DNA from: Bifidobacteriaceae bacterium | GTDB lineage: Bacteria; Actinomycetota; Actinomycetes; Actinomycetales; WQXJ01 | Assembly: GCA_031279575.1 (NCBI GenBank) | Contig: JAITIG010000106.1 | Location: 1-16,078 of the forward strand | DNA length: 16,078 nucleotides | Reading direction: 5' to 3' | In this document: positions 1 through 8,160 of the stretch, one piece after another | How the letters are laid out: the number at the start of each line of letters is the position of its first letter | Numbering within the stretch: the stretch's first letter is position 1 | Program-made: the position numbers and the translations under genes | Notes under the pieces: generated by a model | Databases searched by the model: none | Seen by the model: the letters and a program-made list of their open reading frames with translations, nothing else | Told to the model about the DNA's origin: nothing

Positions 1-326
1 GTGGCGGCGGGCGGTGGGGCCTGCGGGGCGGCGGCGGCGGGCGGCGGGGGGTCGGGCGCGGCTCGGCGGGCGGGCGGCGCGGGGCGGGCGGCGGGCGGCG
101 CGGGCTCGGGCGCGCCCCCGCGGGCGGGCGGCGCGGCGCTGGCGGCGGGCGGCGCGGGCTCGGGCGGGACACCGCGGGCTGGCGGCGCGGCGCCGGCGGC
201 AGGCGGGGACGCGGCGGCGGGCGGCGCGCTGGTGGCCCCGGGGGCCCGCGGGGCGGCGCTGGGGGCCCGCGGGGCGGCGGGGCGGGCGGGCGGGGCGGCG
301 CTGTGGGCGGGCGGGGCGACGGCCGC
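1..326 (-). repeat. Pro/Ala-rich repeat tail of NusA
   Basis: Read on the minus strand in the nusA frame, this DNA encodes an Ala/Pro/Arg/Gly tail with recurring APPAA and APPARG blocks. A 23-bp segment at 88-110 is repeated at 142-164, a 54-nt (18-residue) period. A 21-bp unit at 240-260 recurs with changes at its 3' end at 261-281. The tail has no stop codon within the window. It is likely a disordered extension. Confidence 0.8.
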
Positions 327-1283
327 ATCCGAGCGGATGTCGATCCGCCAACCGGTCAGCTTGGCGGCCAGGCGGGCATTTTGCCCCTCGCGGCCAATCG
401 CCAACGACAGTTGGAAATCCGGCACAATGGCGCGCGCCGAGCGGGCCTTGGCGTCCACCACCTCAACCGATTGGACGCGGGCGGGCGACAAAGCGGCCGC
501 CACAAAAGCCGCCGGGTCGTCGGAGTAATCCACGATGTCGATCTTCTCCGAACCCAACTCGGCCATCACCGAGCGCACCCGGCCGCCCATCTGGCCAATG
601 CAGGCGCCCTTGGCGTTGAGCCCCGGCTCCTTGGCCCTGACCGCGATCTTGGTCCGGTGCCCGGCCTCGCGCGCGATCGAGACAATCTCCACCGCGCCGC
701 TGTCGACTTCCGGGGAGACCAGCGCGAACAAGCGCTTGACCAGCAGCGGGTGGGAGCGCGACAAAGTGATCGAGGGCCCCTTGGGGCCGCGCGCCACGTC
801 CAGCACCAAGACCTTGACCCGGTCGCCGTGCTTGAGATGCTCGCCGGGGATCAACTCGTGGCCGGGCAGGACGCCTTCAACCCCGCCCAGTTCGACCCGC
901 ACCGAGTGCGGGTCGCGCGATTGGGCCACGGTGCCGGTCACGACGTCGTTCTCGCGGGCCTCGAAGGCGCCGATGATGTGCGCGTCCTCGGCGTCCCGCA
1001 AGCTGGCCAGAATCACCTGGCGGGCGGTGGCGGCGGCGATCCGGCCAAACCCGGTGGGGGTGTCCTCCCATTCCCTGACCAGGCGGCCCTCGTCGTCGCG
1101 CTCTTGCGCCCAGACCGTCACCAGGCCGGTCTCCTTGTCCAGGTGGGCGCGCGAATAGGCGGCCGCGCCCGGGGTTTTCTCATAGGCCAGCTGCATGGCC
1201 TGCTCGATGGCCGGCACCAGACGCTTGAGCGGGATGTCGCGCTCCACTTCCAACGCGCGCAACTCAACCATGTTGATGTGCAT
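1..1283 (-). CDS. nusA: Transcription termination/antitermination factor NusA (3' end outside window)
   Basis: Cytoplasmic RNA polymerase-associated factor that modulates pausing, termination and antitermination. The frame is open from ATG 1283 to the left edge. Residues 1-110 form the N-terminal RNAP-binding domain ([20 protein letters not shown]). Residues about 113-178 are the S1 domain ([12 protein letters not shown] to [11 protein letters not shown]). KH1 carries [14 protein letters not shown] near 227-238 and KH2 carries [19 protein letters not shown] near 295-312. After IDIRSD (about residue 319) comes a Pro/Ala-rich tail of at least 108 residues that is not part of the usual fold. The start is supported by GGGAGGGG at 1292-1299, 8 nt before the ATG; a second in-frame ATG lies at 1271. 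rimP, the usual upstream partner, is not adjacent, so nusA probably has its own promoter. Identification of the core is secure; the tail length is unknown. Confidence 0.96.
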   Translation of the reverse strand, partial: MHINMVELRALEVERDIPLKRLVPAIEQAMQLAYEKTPGAAAYSRAHLDKETGLVTVWAQERDDEGRLVREWEDTPTGFGRIAAATARQVILASLRDAEDAHIIGAFEARENDVVTGTVAQSRDPHSVRVELGGVEGVLPGHELIPGEHLKHGDRVKVLVLDVARGPKGPSITLSRSHPLLVKRLFALVSPEVDSGAVEIVSIAREAGHRTKIAVRAKEPGLNAKGACIGQMGGRVRSVMAELGSEKIDIVDYSDDPAAFVAAALSPARVQSVEVVDAKARSARAIVPDFQLSLAIGREGQNARLAAKLTGWRIDIRSDAAVAPPAHSAAPPARPAAPRAPSAAPRAPGATSAPPAAASPPAAGAAPPARGVPPEPAPPAASAAPPARGGAPEPAPPAARPAPPARRAAPDPPPPAAAAPQAPPPAA

Positions 1284-1330
1284 CTGCCGCACCCCTCCCG
1301 CGGCCCGCTTGGGGCCTGTTCATTTGTCCT

Positions 1331-1359
1331 GTGCTATTCGGTTGGCCCGCCCGGGACAA
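1331..1359 (-). promoter_or_regulatory. Possible nusA promoter
   Basis: Reading on the minus strand, a -35-like TTGTCC (1359-1354) is followed after 17 bp by a -10-like TAGCAC (1336-1331). This would give a leader of about 40 nt before ATG 1283. The match to consensus is only partial, but spacing and position fit. Confidence 0.3.
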
Positions 1360-1445
1360 CCCAGAGGCGAATACCCGAGTCTAGCGACTGCGCCCAAACG
1401 GCGCGCCACCGGCCGGGCGGGCCGGGAGCGCCCAGGCGGCCCGCC

Positions 1446-1480
1446 GGGGGTGGCGCCGCCGGGGGTGGCGCCGCCGGGGG
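1446..1480. repeat. 15-bp G-rich tandem repeat in the nusA/lipoprotein intergenic region
   Basis: The unit GGGGGTGGCGCCGCC occurs at 1446-1460 and 1461-1475, and a third GGGGG follows at 1476-1480. It lies between two divergent genes. I see no gene in 1284-1500. Confidence 0.75.
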
Positions 1481-1500
1481 AAGGCGGATCCCGGCCCGGC

Positions 1501-2667
1501 ATGGGATTATCTATGGCGATGCCACCACGCCGCCGCCTCGCCCGCGCCTGCCTTGCCGCAGGCCTGCTGGCGCTGGCCGCCGGGTGCGCCCAGGCCGCCG
1601 CGCCGCCGCTGGCCGCGCCCGCCGCCGACTTCGACAACCTTCTGGCCGCCGCCACCGCGCTGGGCCCGGCGGCCGCCGCTTGCGCCGCCGCGCCGCCGCC
1701 CACCTGGTCGGCTGAGGGCTTGGCGCTGCTGGCCGCCCAAGCGCCGCAATGGGCCCAGGCCCTGGAGGCCATGCCCCGCCCCTCCCCCGCCGCCGCGTCC
1801 CGCGCCACGACCGCCGCAGCCGGCGCCGCCGCAGACGATGCCGCCGCCGCGTCCCGCGCCACGACCGCCACAGCCGGCGCCGCCGCAGACGACGCCGCCG
1901 CCGCAGCCCGCGCCACGGCCGCCGCAACCGACGCCGCCGCGGACGACGCCGCCGCCGCCGCGGCCACGTCCGGCGCCGCCGCCGCGACTGCCGCCACAAC
2001 GGCCACAGCGGACGATGCCGCTGCCGCCACCTCCCCGGCCGCGGCCCGCGCCACGGCCGCCGCGACCGGCGCCGCCGCGGGCGATGGCGGCGGCGGTTGC
2101 CGCCTCGACCAAGTCGAACGGGACCTGGCCCGCGTCGAGGCGCTGGCCTGGCGCGTGGCCGAGGCTGCGGGCGAGAACGCCGCCGTGCCAATCGGCATCG
2201 GGCGGGCGGCCCAATTGGCGCAGGGCATTGGGCTGGGCACCCTGGCCGGGGCGGGAGAGCCCGAGGCCGCCGACCTGGCCAACCTGCCGCTGGACCAACT
2301 CGCCCAGCTAGCCCTGGCCGAGGACCAAGCCGGGTTTTTGGGCGAGCAGTTGGCGGCCCTGGCGGCCGATCAGGCGCTGGGAGCGGAACTGGCCGCCGCG
2401 GCCGAACGCCACCGCCGCCTGGCCGAGCAACTGGTCGCCATGGCCGGGGGCCAAGACCCCCGGGCGCCGGCCTACCAGCTGGGCCAGCCGCCGGCCGACG
2501 CGGCCGCCGCCCGGTCCCGCTGGGCAGCCATCGAAATGGCCGTGGCCAGCCACTACGCCGCCTTGCCGCTGTCCCAAGGGGTCGAAGCCCGGGTCATTTG
2601 GCAACTCGCCCAGGCCCACGCCTGGGGGGCGGAGCTGCCGGCCCTGCCGTTTGTCGACCTGGGCTGA
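1501..2667 (+). CDS. Ala-rich lipoprotein, probable DUF4439 (ferritin-like) family
   Basis: Predicted exported, lipid-anchored protein of 388 residues. A basic start (PPRRRLARA) and hydrophobic stretch lead into the lipobox LAAGC, with Cys at residue 29. The C-terminal part (about 200-388) is helical, with segments AEDQAGFLGEQLAALA, ERHRRLAEQLVAM and RSRWAAIEMAVASHYAAL, and ends ELPALPFVDLG. This resembles DUF4439, the Ala-rich family found between nusA and proS in many actinobacteria. The resemblance is recalled, not searched, and the molecular role of that family is not established. Residues 100-197 are a low-complexity Ala/Thr/Asp repeat that appears to interrupt the domain. The start is uncertain: ATG 1501, 1513 and 1519 are all in frame and none has a well-spaced ribosome site. 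GATTAT at 1505-1510 could be a -10 for a leaderless start at 1519. Its stop lies 11 bp from the convergent proS stop. Confidence 0.6.
   Translation: MGLSMAMPPRRRLARACLAAGLLALAAGCAQAAAPPLAAPAADFDNLLAAATALGPAAAACAAAPPPTWSAEGLALLAAQAPQWAQALEAMPRPSPAAASRATTAAAGAAADDAAAASRATTATAGAAADDAAAAARATAAATDAAADDAAAAAATSGAAAATAATTATADDAAAATSPAAARATAAATGAAAGDGGGGCRLDQVERDLARVEALAWRVAEAAGENAAVPIGIGRAAQLAQGIGLGTLAGAGEPEAADLANLPLDQLAQLALAEDQAGFLGEQLAALAADQALGAELAAAAERHRRLAEQLVAMAGGQDPRAPAYQLGQPPADAAAARSRWAAIEMAVASHYAALPLSQGVEARVIWQLAQAHAWGAELPALPFVDLG
1798..1959 (+). repeat. 54-bp tandem repeat, three copies, within the lipoprotein gene
   Basis: Three consecutive 54-bp units at 1798-1851, 1852-1905 and 1906-1959 encode 18-residue units of the form SRATTAAAGAAADDAAAA. 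The first two are nearly identical and the third has diverged. A further degraded stretch (GAAAATAATTATADDAAAA, then RATAAATGAAAGD) continues to about 2088. Confidence 0.9.
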
Positions 2668-2678
2668 CAGGGCGGCGC

Positions 2679-4481
2679 CTATTCGGCCGCGGCCAAGGCC
2701 GCGCCGACCACGGCGGCGGCGTGGGCGGCGGCCCGGGCGGGCGGCAACTCGGTCGCGCCGCCCGAGCGGCGGTCGCGGAACTCGACCACCCCGGCGGCCA
2801 AGCCCCGGCCCACCACCAAGATGTAAGGCACGCCCAGCAACTCGGCATCGGCGAACTTGACGCCGGCCGAGACCTTGGGCCGGTCGTCGTAAAGCACCTC
2901 CAAGCCGGCCTGCTCCAACTCGCCGGCGAGCGCCTCCCCCGCCGCGAACACGGCCGGGTCTTTGCCGGTCGCCACCAGGTGGACGTGGGCCGGCGCCACC
3001 TGGACCGGCCAGCACAAGCCCTTCGCATCGGCGAACTCCTCGGCCACCGCGGCCACCGCCCGGGTCACGCCCACCCCGTAGGACCCCATGGCGGGGGTGA
3101 CCAGCTTGCCGTCTTGGTCCAGCACCTTCAGGCCCAAAACCTCGGCGTACTTGCGCCCCAGCTGGAAAATGTGCCCCAATTCGATGCCGCGGGCCAGCTC
3201 CAGCGGCCCCGAGCCGTCCGGGGCCGGGTCGCCCTCCAGGACTGTGGCGACATCCAGCACCGGTTGGCCCGCCTGGCCGGCGGCCAGGAAGTCCCGCCCC
3301 GCCACCAGCCCAAAGACATGGCGGTCGGCGGCGTTGGCGCCGGTGATCCAACTGCTTCCGGCCACCACCCGGGGGTCTAGGAAGTAGCGCGGCGCGCGCT
3401 CCGCCTGGGGCGCGTTGGCCCCCAGCGCGGCCGGCCCAATGTAGCCCCGGACCAGTTCGGGGTGGGCGGCGAAGTCCTCCTCGGCCGCGCCCTCGACCTC
3501 GGCCGGGTAGAGCGCCGCCCCCAGGCGGACCAGGTCGACATCGCGGTCCCCGGGCACGCCCACCACAATCAGCTCGCGCCTGGAGTCGGGGTGGGTGACG
3601 GCCAGCACCACGTTCTTCAACGTGTCGGCGGCGGTCCACGGGACGGCATCGGCCTTGGGGCCGCGGGCGTTAGCCGCCGCCACCAAGGTGGCGATGCTGG
3701 TGGCGCCGGGGGTGGGCTCCACGCTGGCCGGGGGCAGCCCCTCAACCGGGCGGGCGGGCGGCGCCACGCTCGCCACCGCCTCGACGTTGGCCGCATAGCC
3801 GCCCGGCGAGCGCACATAGGTGTCCTCGCCAACCGGCGTGGGGTGCAAAAACTCCTCCGAGCGGGAGCCGCCCATGGCCCCGCTCATAGCCGAGACGATC
3901 ACCGTGTCCAACCCCAGCCGGTCGAAGATCCGCTGGTAGGCGCCGCGCTGCGCCTCATAGGCGCGGTCCAGGCCGGCCTGGTCGAGGTCAAAGGTGTAGG
4001 CGTCTTTCATGATGAAGCCGCGCCCGCGCAGCAGCCCGGCGCGGGGGCGGAGCTCGTCGCGGTACTTGGTTTGGATTTGGTAGAGCACCAGCGGCAGGTC
4101 TTTGTAACTGGAGTACATGTCCCGCACCAGAATGGTGAAGGCCTCCTCGTGGGTGGGGGCCAACGCCATGTCGACGTCTTTGCGGTCCTTCAAGCGGAAC
4201 AAGTTGGGGCCGTAATCATCCCAACGCCCCGAGGCCTGGTAGAGGTCGGCCGGCAGCAGCTCCGGGAAATGCACCTCCTGGCCGCCAATCCGGTCCATCT
4301 CCTGGCGCACAATCTGCTCAACTTTGGCCAGGACCTTCAAGCCCAGCGGCAGCCAGGCGTAGATCCCCGGCGCGCAGCGGCGGATGTAGCCCGCCCGCAC
4401 CAGCAGTTTGTGGGAGGCGACCTCCGCCTCGGCGGGGTCTTCCCGCAGGGTTCTGACAAACAGGCTCGACATGCGCAACAC
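2679..4481 (-). CDS. proS: Prolyl-tRNA synthetase, bacterial type with editing domain
   Basis: Class II aminoacyl-tRNA synthetase that charges tRNA-Pro in the cytoplasm; 600 residues. The N-terminal catalytic part has motif 1 near 60-80 ([19 protein letters not shown]) and motif 2 near 139-160 ([18 protein letters not shown]). The insertion editing (INS) domain, which clears mischarged Ala-tRNA-Pro, spans roughly 225-410 and includes TLKNVVLAV. Motif 3 follows ([18 protein letters not shown]), then the anticodon-binding domain. GTG 4481 is chosen: TAAGGT at 4489-4494 lies 7 nt upstream as a possible leaderless -10, and the same bases include a weak AAGG ribosome site. An in-frame ATG at 4472 is the alternative. 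It converges with the lipoprotein gene and diverges from ispG across 86 bp. Confidence 0.97.
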   Translation of the reverse strand: MLRMSSLFVRTLREDPAEAEVASHKLLVRAGYIRRCAPGIYAWLPLGLKVLAKVEQIVRQEMDRIGGQEVHFPELLPADLYQASGRWDDYGPNLFRLKDRKDVDMALAPTHEEAFTILVRDMYSSYKDLPLVLYQIQTKYRDELRPRAGLLRGRGFIMKDAYTFDLDQAGLDRAYEAQRGAYQRIFDRLGLDTVIVSAMSGAMGGSRSEEFLHPTPVGEDTYVRSPGGYAANVEAVASVAPPARPVEGLPPASVEPTPGATSIATLVAAANARGPKADAVPWTAADTLKNVVLAVTHPDSRRELIVVGVPGDRDVDLVRLGAALYPAEVEGAAEEDFAAHPELVRGYIGPAALGANAPQAERAPRYFLDPRVVAGSSWITGANAADRHVFGLVAGRDFLAAGQAGQPVLDVATVLEGDPAPDGSGPLELARGIELGHIFQLGRKYAEVLGLKVLDQDGKLVTPAMGSYGVGVTRAVAAVAEEFADAKGLCWPVQVAPAHVHLVATGKDPAVFAAGEALAGELEQAGLEVLYDDRPKVSAGVKFADAELLGVPYILVVGRGLAAGVVEFRDRRSGGATELPPARAAAHAAAVVGAALAAAE

Positions 4482-4488
4482 GCCCTAC

Positions 4489-4494
4489 ACCTTA
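4489..4494 (-). promoter_or_regulatory. Probable -10 box of proS (leaderless start)
   Basis: TAAGGT on the minus strand fits the actinobacterial TAnnnT pattern and ends 7 nt before GTG 4481. That would place transcription start at or next to the start codon. I see no convincing -35. Confidence 0.45.
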
Positions 4495-4555
4495 CCGAGC
4501 GCCCCCGCGGCGCGCGCCCCGGGCCGGGCCAACCCTTGGCGGCGCGGCCGCCTGG

Positions 4556-4561
4556 GATACT
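4556..4561 (+). promoter_or_regulatory. Probable -10 box of ispG (leaderless start)
   Basis: GATACT is followed by 6 nt and then ATG 4568, and no ribosome site with usable spacing is present. This is the arrangement of a leaderless actinobacterial mRNA. TTGGCG at 4536-4541 would leave only a 14-bp spacer, so it is a doubtful -35. Confidence 0.45.
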
Positions 4562-4567
4562 GGTGGC

Positions 4568-5776
4568 ATGCCTGTCAGCCTTGGCCTTCCGGCCGCGCCT
4601 TTGCGCCTGGCCGCCCGCCGGCCGTCGCGGCGGATCAACGTGGGGCCGGTGCCGGTGGGCGGCGGCGCCCCGATCTCGGTCCAGTCCATGACCACCACCC
4701 CCACCGCCGACGCCGACGCCACCTTGCGGCAGATCGCCGAGCTGACCGCCGCGGGCTGCGACATCGTGCGGGTGGCGGTGCCCTCCCAGGACGATGCCGA
4801 CTCCCTGGCCGCCATCGCCGCCCGCTCCACCATCCCGGTCATCGCGGACATCCACTTCCAGCCCAAATACGTCTTCGCCGCGATCGAGGCCGGCTGCGCG
4901 GCGGTGCGGGTCAACCCCGGCAACATCCGCCAGTTCGACAACCAGGTCGGAGCCATCGCCCGGGCCGCCGCCGGGGCCGGGGTCTCGCTTAGGATCGGGG
5001 TCAACGCCGGGTCCTTGGAGCCGTCGATTCTGCGCCGCCACGGCAAAGCCACACCGGAGGCGCTGGTCGCCTCAGCCGTCTGGGAGGCCTCCTTGTTCGA
5101 GGAGGTCGGCTTCCACGATTTCAAAATCTCCGTCAAGCACCACGACCCGGTGGTGATGGTGCTGGCCTACCGTCTGCTGGCCGAGCGCGGCGACTGGCCG
5201 CTGCACCTGGGGGTGACCGAGGCGGGGCCCGCCTTCCAGGGCACCGTCAAATCGGCCGCGGCCTTCGGGGCGCTGCTGGGCCAGGGCATCGGCGACACCA
5301 TCCGGGTCTCGCTGACAGCCCCGCCGGTCGAGGAGGTGAAAGTCGCCACCCTCCTACTTCAGTCCCTTGGCCTGCGCAAACGCGGTTTCGACATTGTCTC
5401 GTGCCCTTCTTGCGGGCGGGCCCAGGTCGATGTGGTGGCGCTGGCCGAGCAAGTCGCCGCAGGGCTCAAAGACATCAAGGTGCCGCTGCGCGTGGCCGTC
5501 ATGGGCTGCATCGTCAACGGCCCGGGCGAGGCCCGCGAAGCCGACCTCGGGGTCGCCTCCGGCAACGGAAAGGGGCAGATTTTCATCAAGGGCCAGGTGG
5601 TCCAAACCGTCCCCGAGGACCAGATTGTGGCGGTGCTGCTGGAGCGCGCCCGGGCCCAGGCGGCCGAACTGGAGCGCGGCGCGGACGGCCCGGACGGCCC
5701 GGACGGCCCCGGCGGCGCGGACGGCATCGGGCGGCCGGCGGGAGGCGGCGTCCAGGTGATTGTCTCGGGGCGCTGA
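4568..5776 (+). CDS. ispG: 4-hydroxy-3-methylbut-2-en-1-yl diphosphate synthase (IspG/GcpE)
   Basis: Cytoplasmic iron-sulfur enzyme of the MEP isoprenoid pathway that converts MEcPP to HMBPP. 402 residues. The TIM-barrel part shows [30 protein letters not shown] and VRVNPGNI. The C-terminal part carries the [4Fe-4S] ligands Cys279 and Cys282 (SCPSCGR) and Cys314 ([10 protein letters not shown]), with Glu321 as the usual fourth ligand. All expected key residues are present. The end is extended with a [14 protein letters not shown] segment encoded by a short tandem repeat, making it slightly longer than most family members. ATG 4568 is chosen from the -10 spacing. It is followed 18 nt later by the GNAT gene. 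In related genomes this gene lies on the same strand as rseP and dxr; here it is on the opposite strand. Confidence 0.97.
   Translation: MPVSLGLPAAPLRLAARRPSRRINVGPVPVGGGAPISVQSMTTTPTADADATLRQIAELTAAGCDIVRVAVPSQDDADSLAAIAARSTIPVIADIHFQPKYVFAAIEAGCAAVRVNPGNIRQFDNQVGAIARAAAGAGVSLRIGVNAGSLEPSILRRHGKATPEALVASAVWEASLFEEVGFHDFKISVKHHDPVVMVLAYRLLAERGDWPLHLGVTEAGPAFQGTVKSAAAFGALLGQGIGDTIRVSLTAPPVEEVKVATLLLQSLGLRKRGFDIVSCPSCGRAQVDVVALAEQVAAGLKDIKVPLRVAVMGCIVNGPGEAREADLGVASGNGKGQIFIKGQVVQTVPEDQIVAVLLERARAQAAELERGADGPDGPDGPGGADGIGRPAGGGVQVIVSGR
5683..5709 (+). repeat. 9-bp tandem repeat at the ispG 3' end
   Basis: GGACGGCCC is repeated perfectly three times (5683-5691, 5692-5700, 5701-5709) and encodes the DGP repeats in the C-terminal tail of IspG. 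Confidence 0.9.
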
Positions 5777-5794
5777 GCGGCGCATCATGGTTGG

Positions 5795-6688
5795 GTGACG
5801 TTTCCGCTGCTGCCCGGCCCGCGCCCGGCCCGGCCGCGCCCGCTGGGGAGGGCGGAGCTGCGGGCGGCGGCGCAGTTTTGCGCCGAGCGGGGGGCCGATG
5901 GCGTCATGGCCGGCGCGCGCATCCGCCAGTCGATGCGCGCCGTGGCGCCGTTCGTGGAGGTCTGGGCCGTTGAGCGGCGCGGCGCGCGCCGCCCCGGCCG
6001 GCCGCTCGCGCCCGGCCAGATCGAAGCCCTGGCCTGGGCGGGCGGCAACCTGATCCCAGTTGGGGCCGACGCGGCGGCGGCGCGGGCCTTCGCCGGGCTG
6101 GCGCGGGCCCGCGGGGCGCGCTACGCCTCGATTGTGGGCGAGGCCGGCGCGGTGGGGGCGATGTGGGCGGTGTTGAGCGGCGCCTGGCCCCAGCCGCGCT
6201 CGGTGCGCCCCTCGCAGCCCTGCCTGGCGTTGGCCGGCCAGCCGCTGGTGGCGGCCGACCCGCTGGTGCGGGTGGCCACCATGGACATGCTGGAGGTGCT
6301 GGTGCCGGCCTGCCGGGCGATGTTCGCCGAGGAGCTCGGCTTTGAGCCGCCCGGGCCGCCCGGGGCCTACCGGGCGCACGTGGCGGCCCAAATTGGGCGG
6401 GGCAACATCCTGGCCCGGGTCTCCCCCCGGGGCGACCGGGTGGTGTTCAAAGCCGAGCTGGGCTCCGAATGCGGCGCCTGGGTGCAAGTCCAAGGCGTTT
6501 GGACCGACCCCCAGTGGCGCGGGCGCGGCCTGGCCAAAGCCGGCATGGCGGCGGTGGTCCAAGAGGCCCGCCGGCGCGACCTGGCCAACGTCTGCCTTTA
6601 CGTCAACGACTTCAACGCCGCCGCCTTGGCGGTCTACCGGGCGGTCGGCTTCGCCCAGGTCTCGACCTGGGCCACGGTTATGTTCTGA
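5795..6688 (+). CDS. DUF4081-GNAT family N-acetyltransferase
   Basis: Predicted cytoplasmic acetyl-CoA-dependent acetyltransferase of 297 residues; substrate unknown. The N-terminal half (about 15-140) resembles the DUF4081 region of the actinobacterial protein next to ispG (Rv2867c-like): WAGGNLIPVGAD, then ARGARYASIVGEAGAV. The C-terminal GNAT fold has VQVQGVWTDPQWRGRGLAKA (232-249), containing the acetyl-CoA pyrophosphate loop RGRGLAKA, and then VNDFNAAALAVYRAVGF (270-286), the usual motif B region. The start is taken as GTG 5795, 18 nt after the ispG stop; CATCAT six nt before it could be a weak -10, and no ribosome site is evident. It is probably co-transcribed with ispG. It converges on rseP with a 10-bp gap. 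Confidence 0.85.
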   Translation: MTFPLLPGPRPARPRPLGRAELRAAAQFCAERGADGVMAGARIRQSMRAVAPFVEVWAVERRGARRPGRPLAPGQIEALAWAGGNLIPVGADAAAARAFAGLARARGARYASIVGEAGAVGAMWAVLSGAWPQPRSVRPSQPCLALAGQPLVAADPLVRVATMDMLEVLVPACRAMFAEELGFEPPGPPGAYRAHVAAQIGRGNILARVSPRGDRVVFKAELGSECGAWVQVQGVWTDPQWRGRGLAKAGMAAVVQEARRRDLANVCLYVNDFNAAALAVYRAVGFAQVSTWATVMF

Positions 6689-6698
6689 GCCCGCCGGG

Positions 6699-8156
6699 CT
6701 ACAGGCGCAGGGGGCTGATGACATCGGCGGTCACCAGGATCAGGGTCATCAAGATCAGCAGGCCCACCACCAGGTAGGTCAGGGGCATCAGCCGGGCCGA
6801 GTCGGCCGGGCCGGGGTCGGGCCGGCCGCGCAGGCGGGCCAGGGACCGCCGGCCGCCCTCGAACAGCGCGTTGACCACGTGGCCGCCGTCCAAGGGCAGC
6901 AGCGGCAGCAGGTTGAACAGCCACAACGCGATGTTGACCGAGCCCGCCAACTGCAGCCAGGTGGCCCAGCGCAGCCGCCACGGGTCTGCCGCGCCCGCGG
7001 TGTACTCGGCGCTCGCCACCTCCCCGGACAGCCGCGCCACGCCGACCATCGACATCGGCGAATCATAGGAACGCTCGTTGCCCTCGACTAGGTCCACCAA
7101 CGTGTTCCAGACTGAGACCGGCAGTGAGGCGTAGACCTGGGCCGAGGCCGCCACCTGGTACCACAGCGCCTGCGGCGCCCGCCACAGCGGCTCCTTTTGC
7201 AGCTCGAGGGCCGAGGTGATGCCCACCACCGCGCGCCTGGCCCCCTCGGCGCCCGCCTCCAGCGGCCAGACCTCCAAGTCGAGGCGGCGCCCGTCCCGCT
7301 CCACCGTCAAGGTCGCCTGGCCGGGCCCGGCCCCGCCGACAGCCGCCAGGACCTCATCCCAACTGGCCAATTCGCGCCCGTTCCAGGCCACCACCCGGTC
7401 GCCCGCCCGCACCCCGGCCGCCCGGGCCGGCCCCGGCGCCTGGCCGGCCGGGCACTGGTCCGAGGCCTCGGCCCCGTCCACCGCCACGCATTCGGCCACC
7501 TGCGCCACCGTGGTCGACGTGCCGTACCACCCCACCCCCGACATGGCGATGGCGATGAAGACCAGCGCCAGCAGCAGGTTCATAGTCGGCCCGCCCAGCA
7601 TCACAACCAGTTTGCGCGGCGCCGAGAGCCTGTAGAAGGCGCGCGCCGCCAGCCCGGCCGCGCTGCCCGCCTCCGCCTCGCCCGGCCCGGTGGCAGGGCC
7701 CGATGCCGTCTCGGCCACCGCGCCGCCACCCCCGGCCGCGGCCGCAGTCGCGGCGCCCGCTGCCGCCTCAGCCGGCCCGGCGGCATCGGCCGGCCCGGCG
7801 GCATCGGCCTGGGCGGCTGGCGGGGCGGCCTTGGCCCGGGCGGCGGCGAGCTCGTCTTGGGCCGCCTCGCGCGCGGCGCTGGCCAAGTTGTGCCGCCAAC
7901 CGGATTTGGCGGCCTTGGGCGAGGCCACCGGCGAGTACATGCCGAGCATGCGGATGTAGCCGCCGAGCAGGATCCACTTGACGCCGTACTCGGTCTCGCC
8001 CGCCTTCTTGGACCACAAGGTGGGGCCAAAGCCCACCATGTACTGGGAGACCGGCACCTTGAACAGCTTGGCCGGGATCAGGTGCCCCAACTCGTGCCAC
8101 GCCACCGAGACCACCAGGACCAGGATGAACACCAACACCCCGAGTGCGACCAGCAT
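6699..8156 (-). CDS. rseP: Site-2 intramembrane metalloprotease, RseP/Rip1 type (M50)
   Basis: Membrane zinc protease that cleaves substrates such as anti-sigma factors within the membrane. 485 residues. TM1 carries the zinc motif HELGH (21-25), and a second motif in NLLPLLPLDGGH (415-426) supplies the Asp ligand. Another membrane segment is about 191-207, a PDZ domain covers roughly 240-300 (AAGVRAGDRVVAWNGRELASWDEV), and the last TM is about 459-477. An Ala/Gly-rich stretch at about 94-172, between the N-terminal membrane-reentrant loop and the next conserved segment (APRKLVVMLGGPTMN), is an unusual insertion. ATG 8156 has AAGGGAG (8166-8172) 9 nt upstream, inside the end of dxr, and starts 4 nt after the dxr stop, so the two genes are probably translationally coupled. 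Its substrate cannot be told from here. Confidence 0.95.
   Translation of the reverse strand: MLVALGVLVFILVLVVSVAWHELGHLIPAKLFKVPVSQYMVGFGPTLWSKKAGETEYGVKWILLGGYIRMLGMYSPVASPKAAKSGWRHNLASAAREAAQDELAAARAKAAPPAAQADAAGPADAAGPAEAAAGAATAAAAGGGGAVAETASGPATGPGEAEAGSAAGLAARAFYRLSAPRKLVVMLGGPTMNLLLALVFIAIAMSGVGWYGTSTTVAQVAECVAVDGAEASDQCPAGQAPGPARAAGVRAGDRVVAWNGRELASWDEVLAAVGGAGPGQATLTVERDGRRLDLEVWPLEAGAEGARRAVVGITSALELQKEPLWRAPQALWYQVAASAQVYASLPVSVWNTLVDLVEGNERSYDSPMSMVGVARLSGEVASAEYTAGAADPWRLRWATWLQLAGSVNIALWLFNLLPLLPLDGGHVVNALFEGGRRSLARLRGRPDPGPADSARLMPLTYLVVGLLILMTLILVTADVISPLRL
7771..7806 (-). repeat. 18-bp tandem repeat within rseP
   Basis: Two perfect copies of an 18-bp unit (7771-7788, 7789-7806) encode AAGPAD-type repeats in the Ala-rich insertion of the protease. 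Confidence 0.9.
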
Positions 8157-8160
8157 GCGC

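Noticed and set aside
303..1715. Long plus-strand open frame opposite nusA
   Set aside because: The minus-strand frame carries clear S1 and KH domains of NusA, so the plus frame is an antisense shadow.
1798..1959. CRISPR-like array
   Set aside because: The units are contiguous 54-bp coding tandem repeats in frame with the lipoprotein, without spacers or a leader.
1320..2298. Long open frames on the minus strand opposite the lipoprotein gene
   Set aside because: They are Ala/Arg/Gly-rich antisense translations caused by the GC-rich repeats, have no recognisable domain, and conflict with the lipobox-bearing plus-strand frame.
2308..3639. Long same-strand frame overlapping proS and running under the lipoprotein 3' end
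   Set aside because: It is an alternative frame of the proS region, has no domain, and proS motifs 1-3 establish the real frame.
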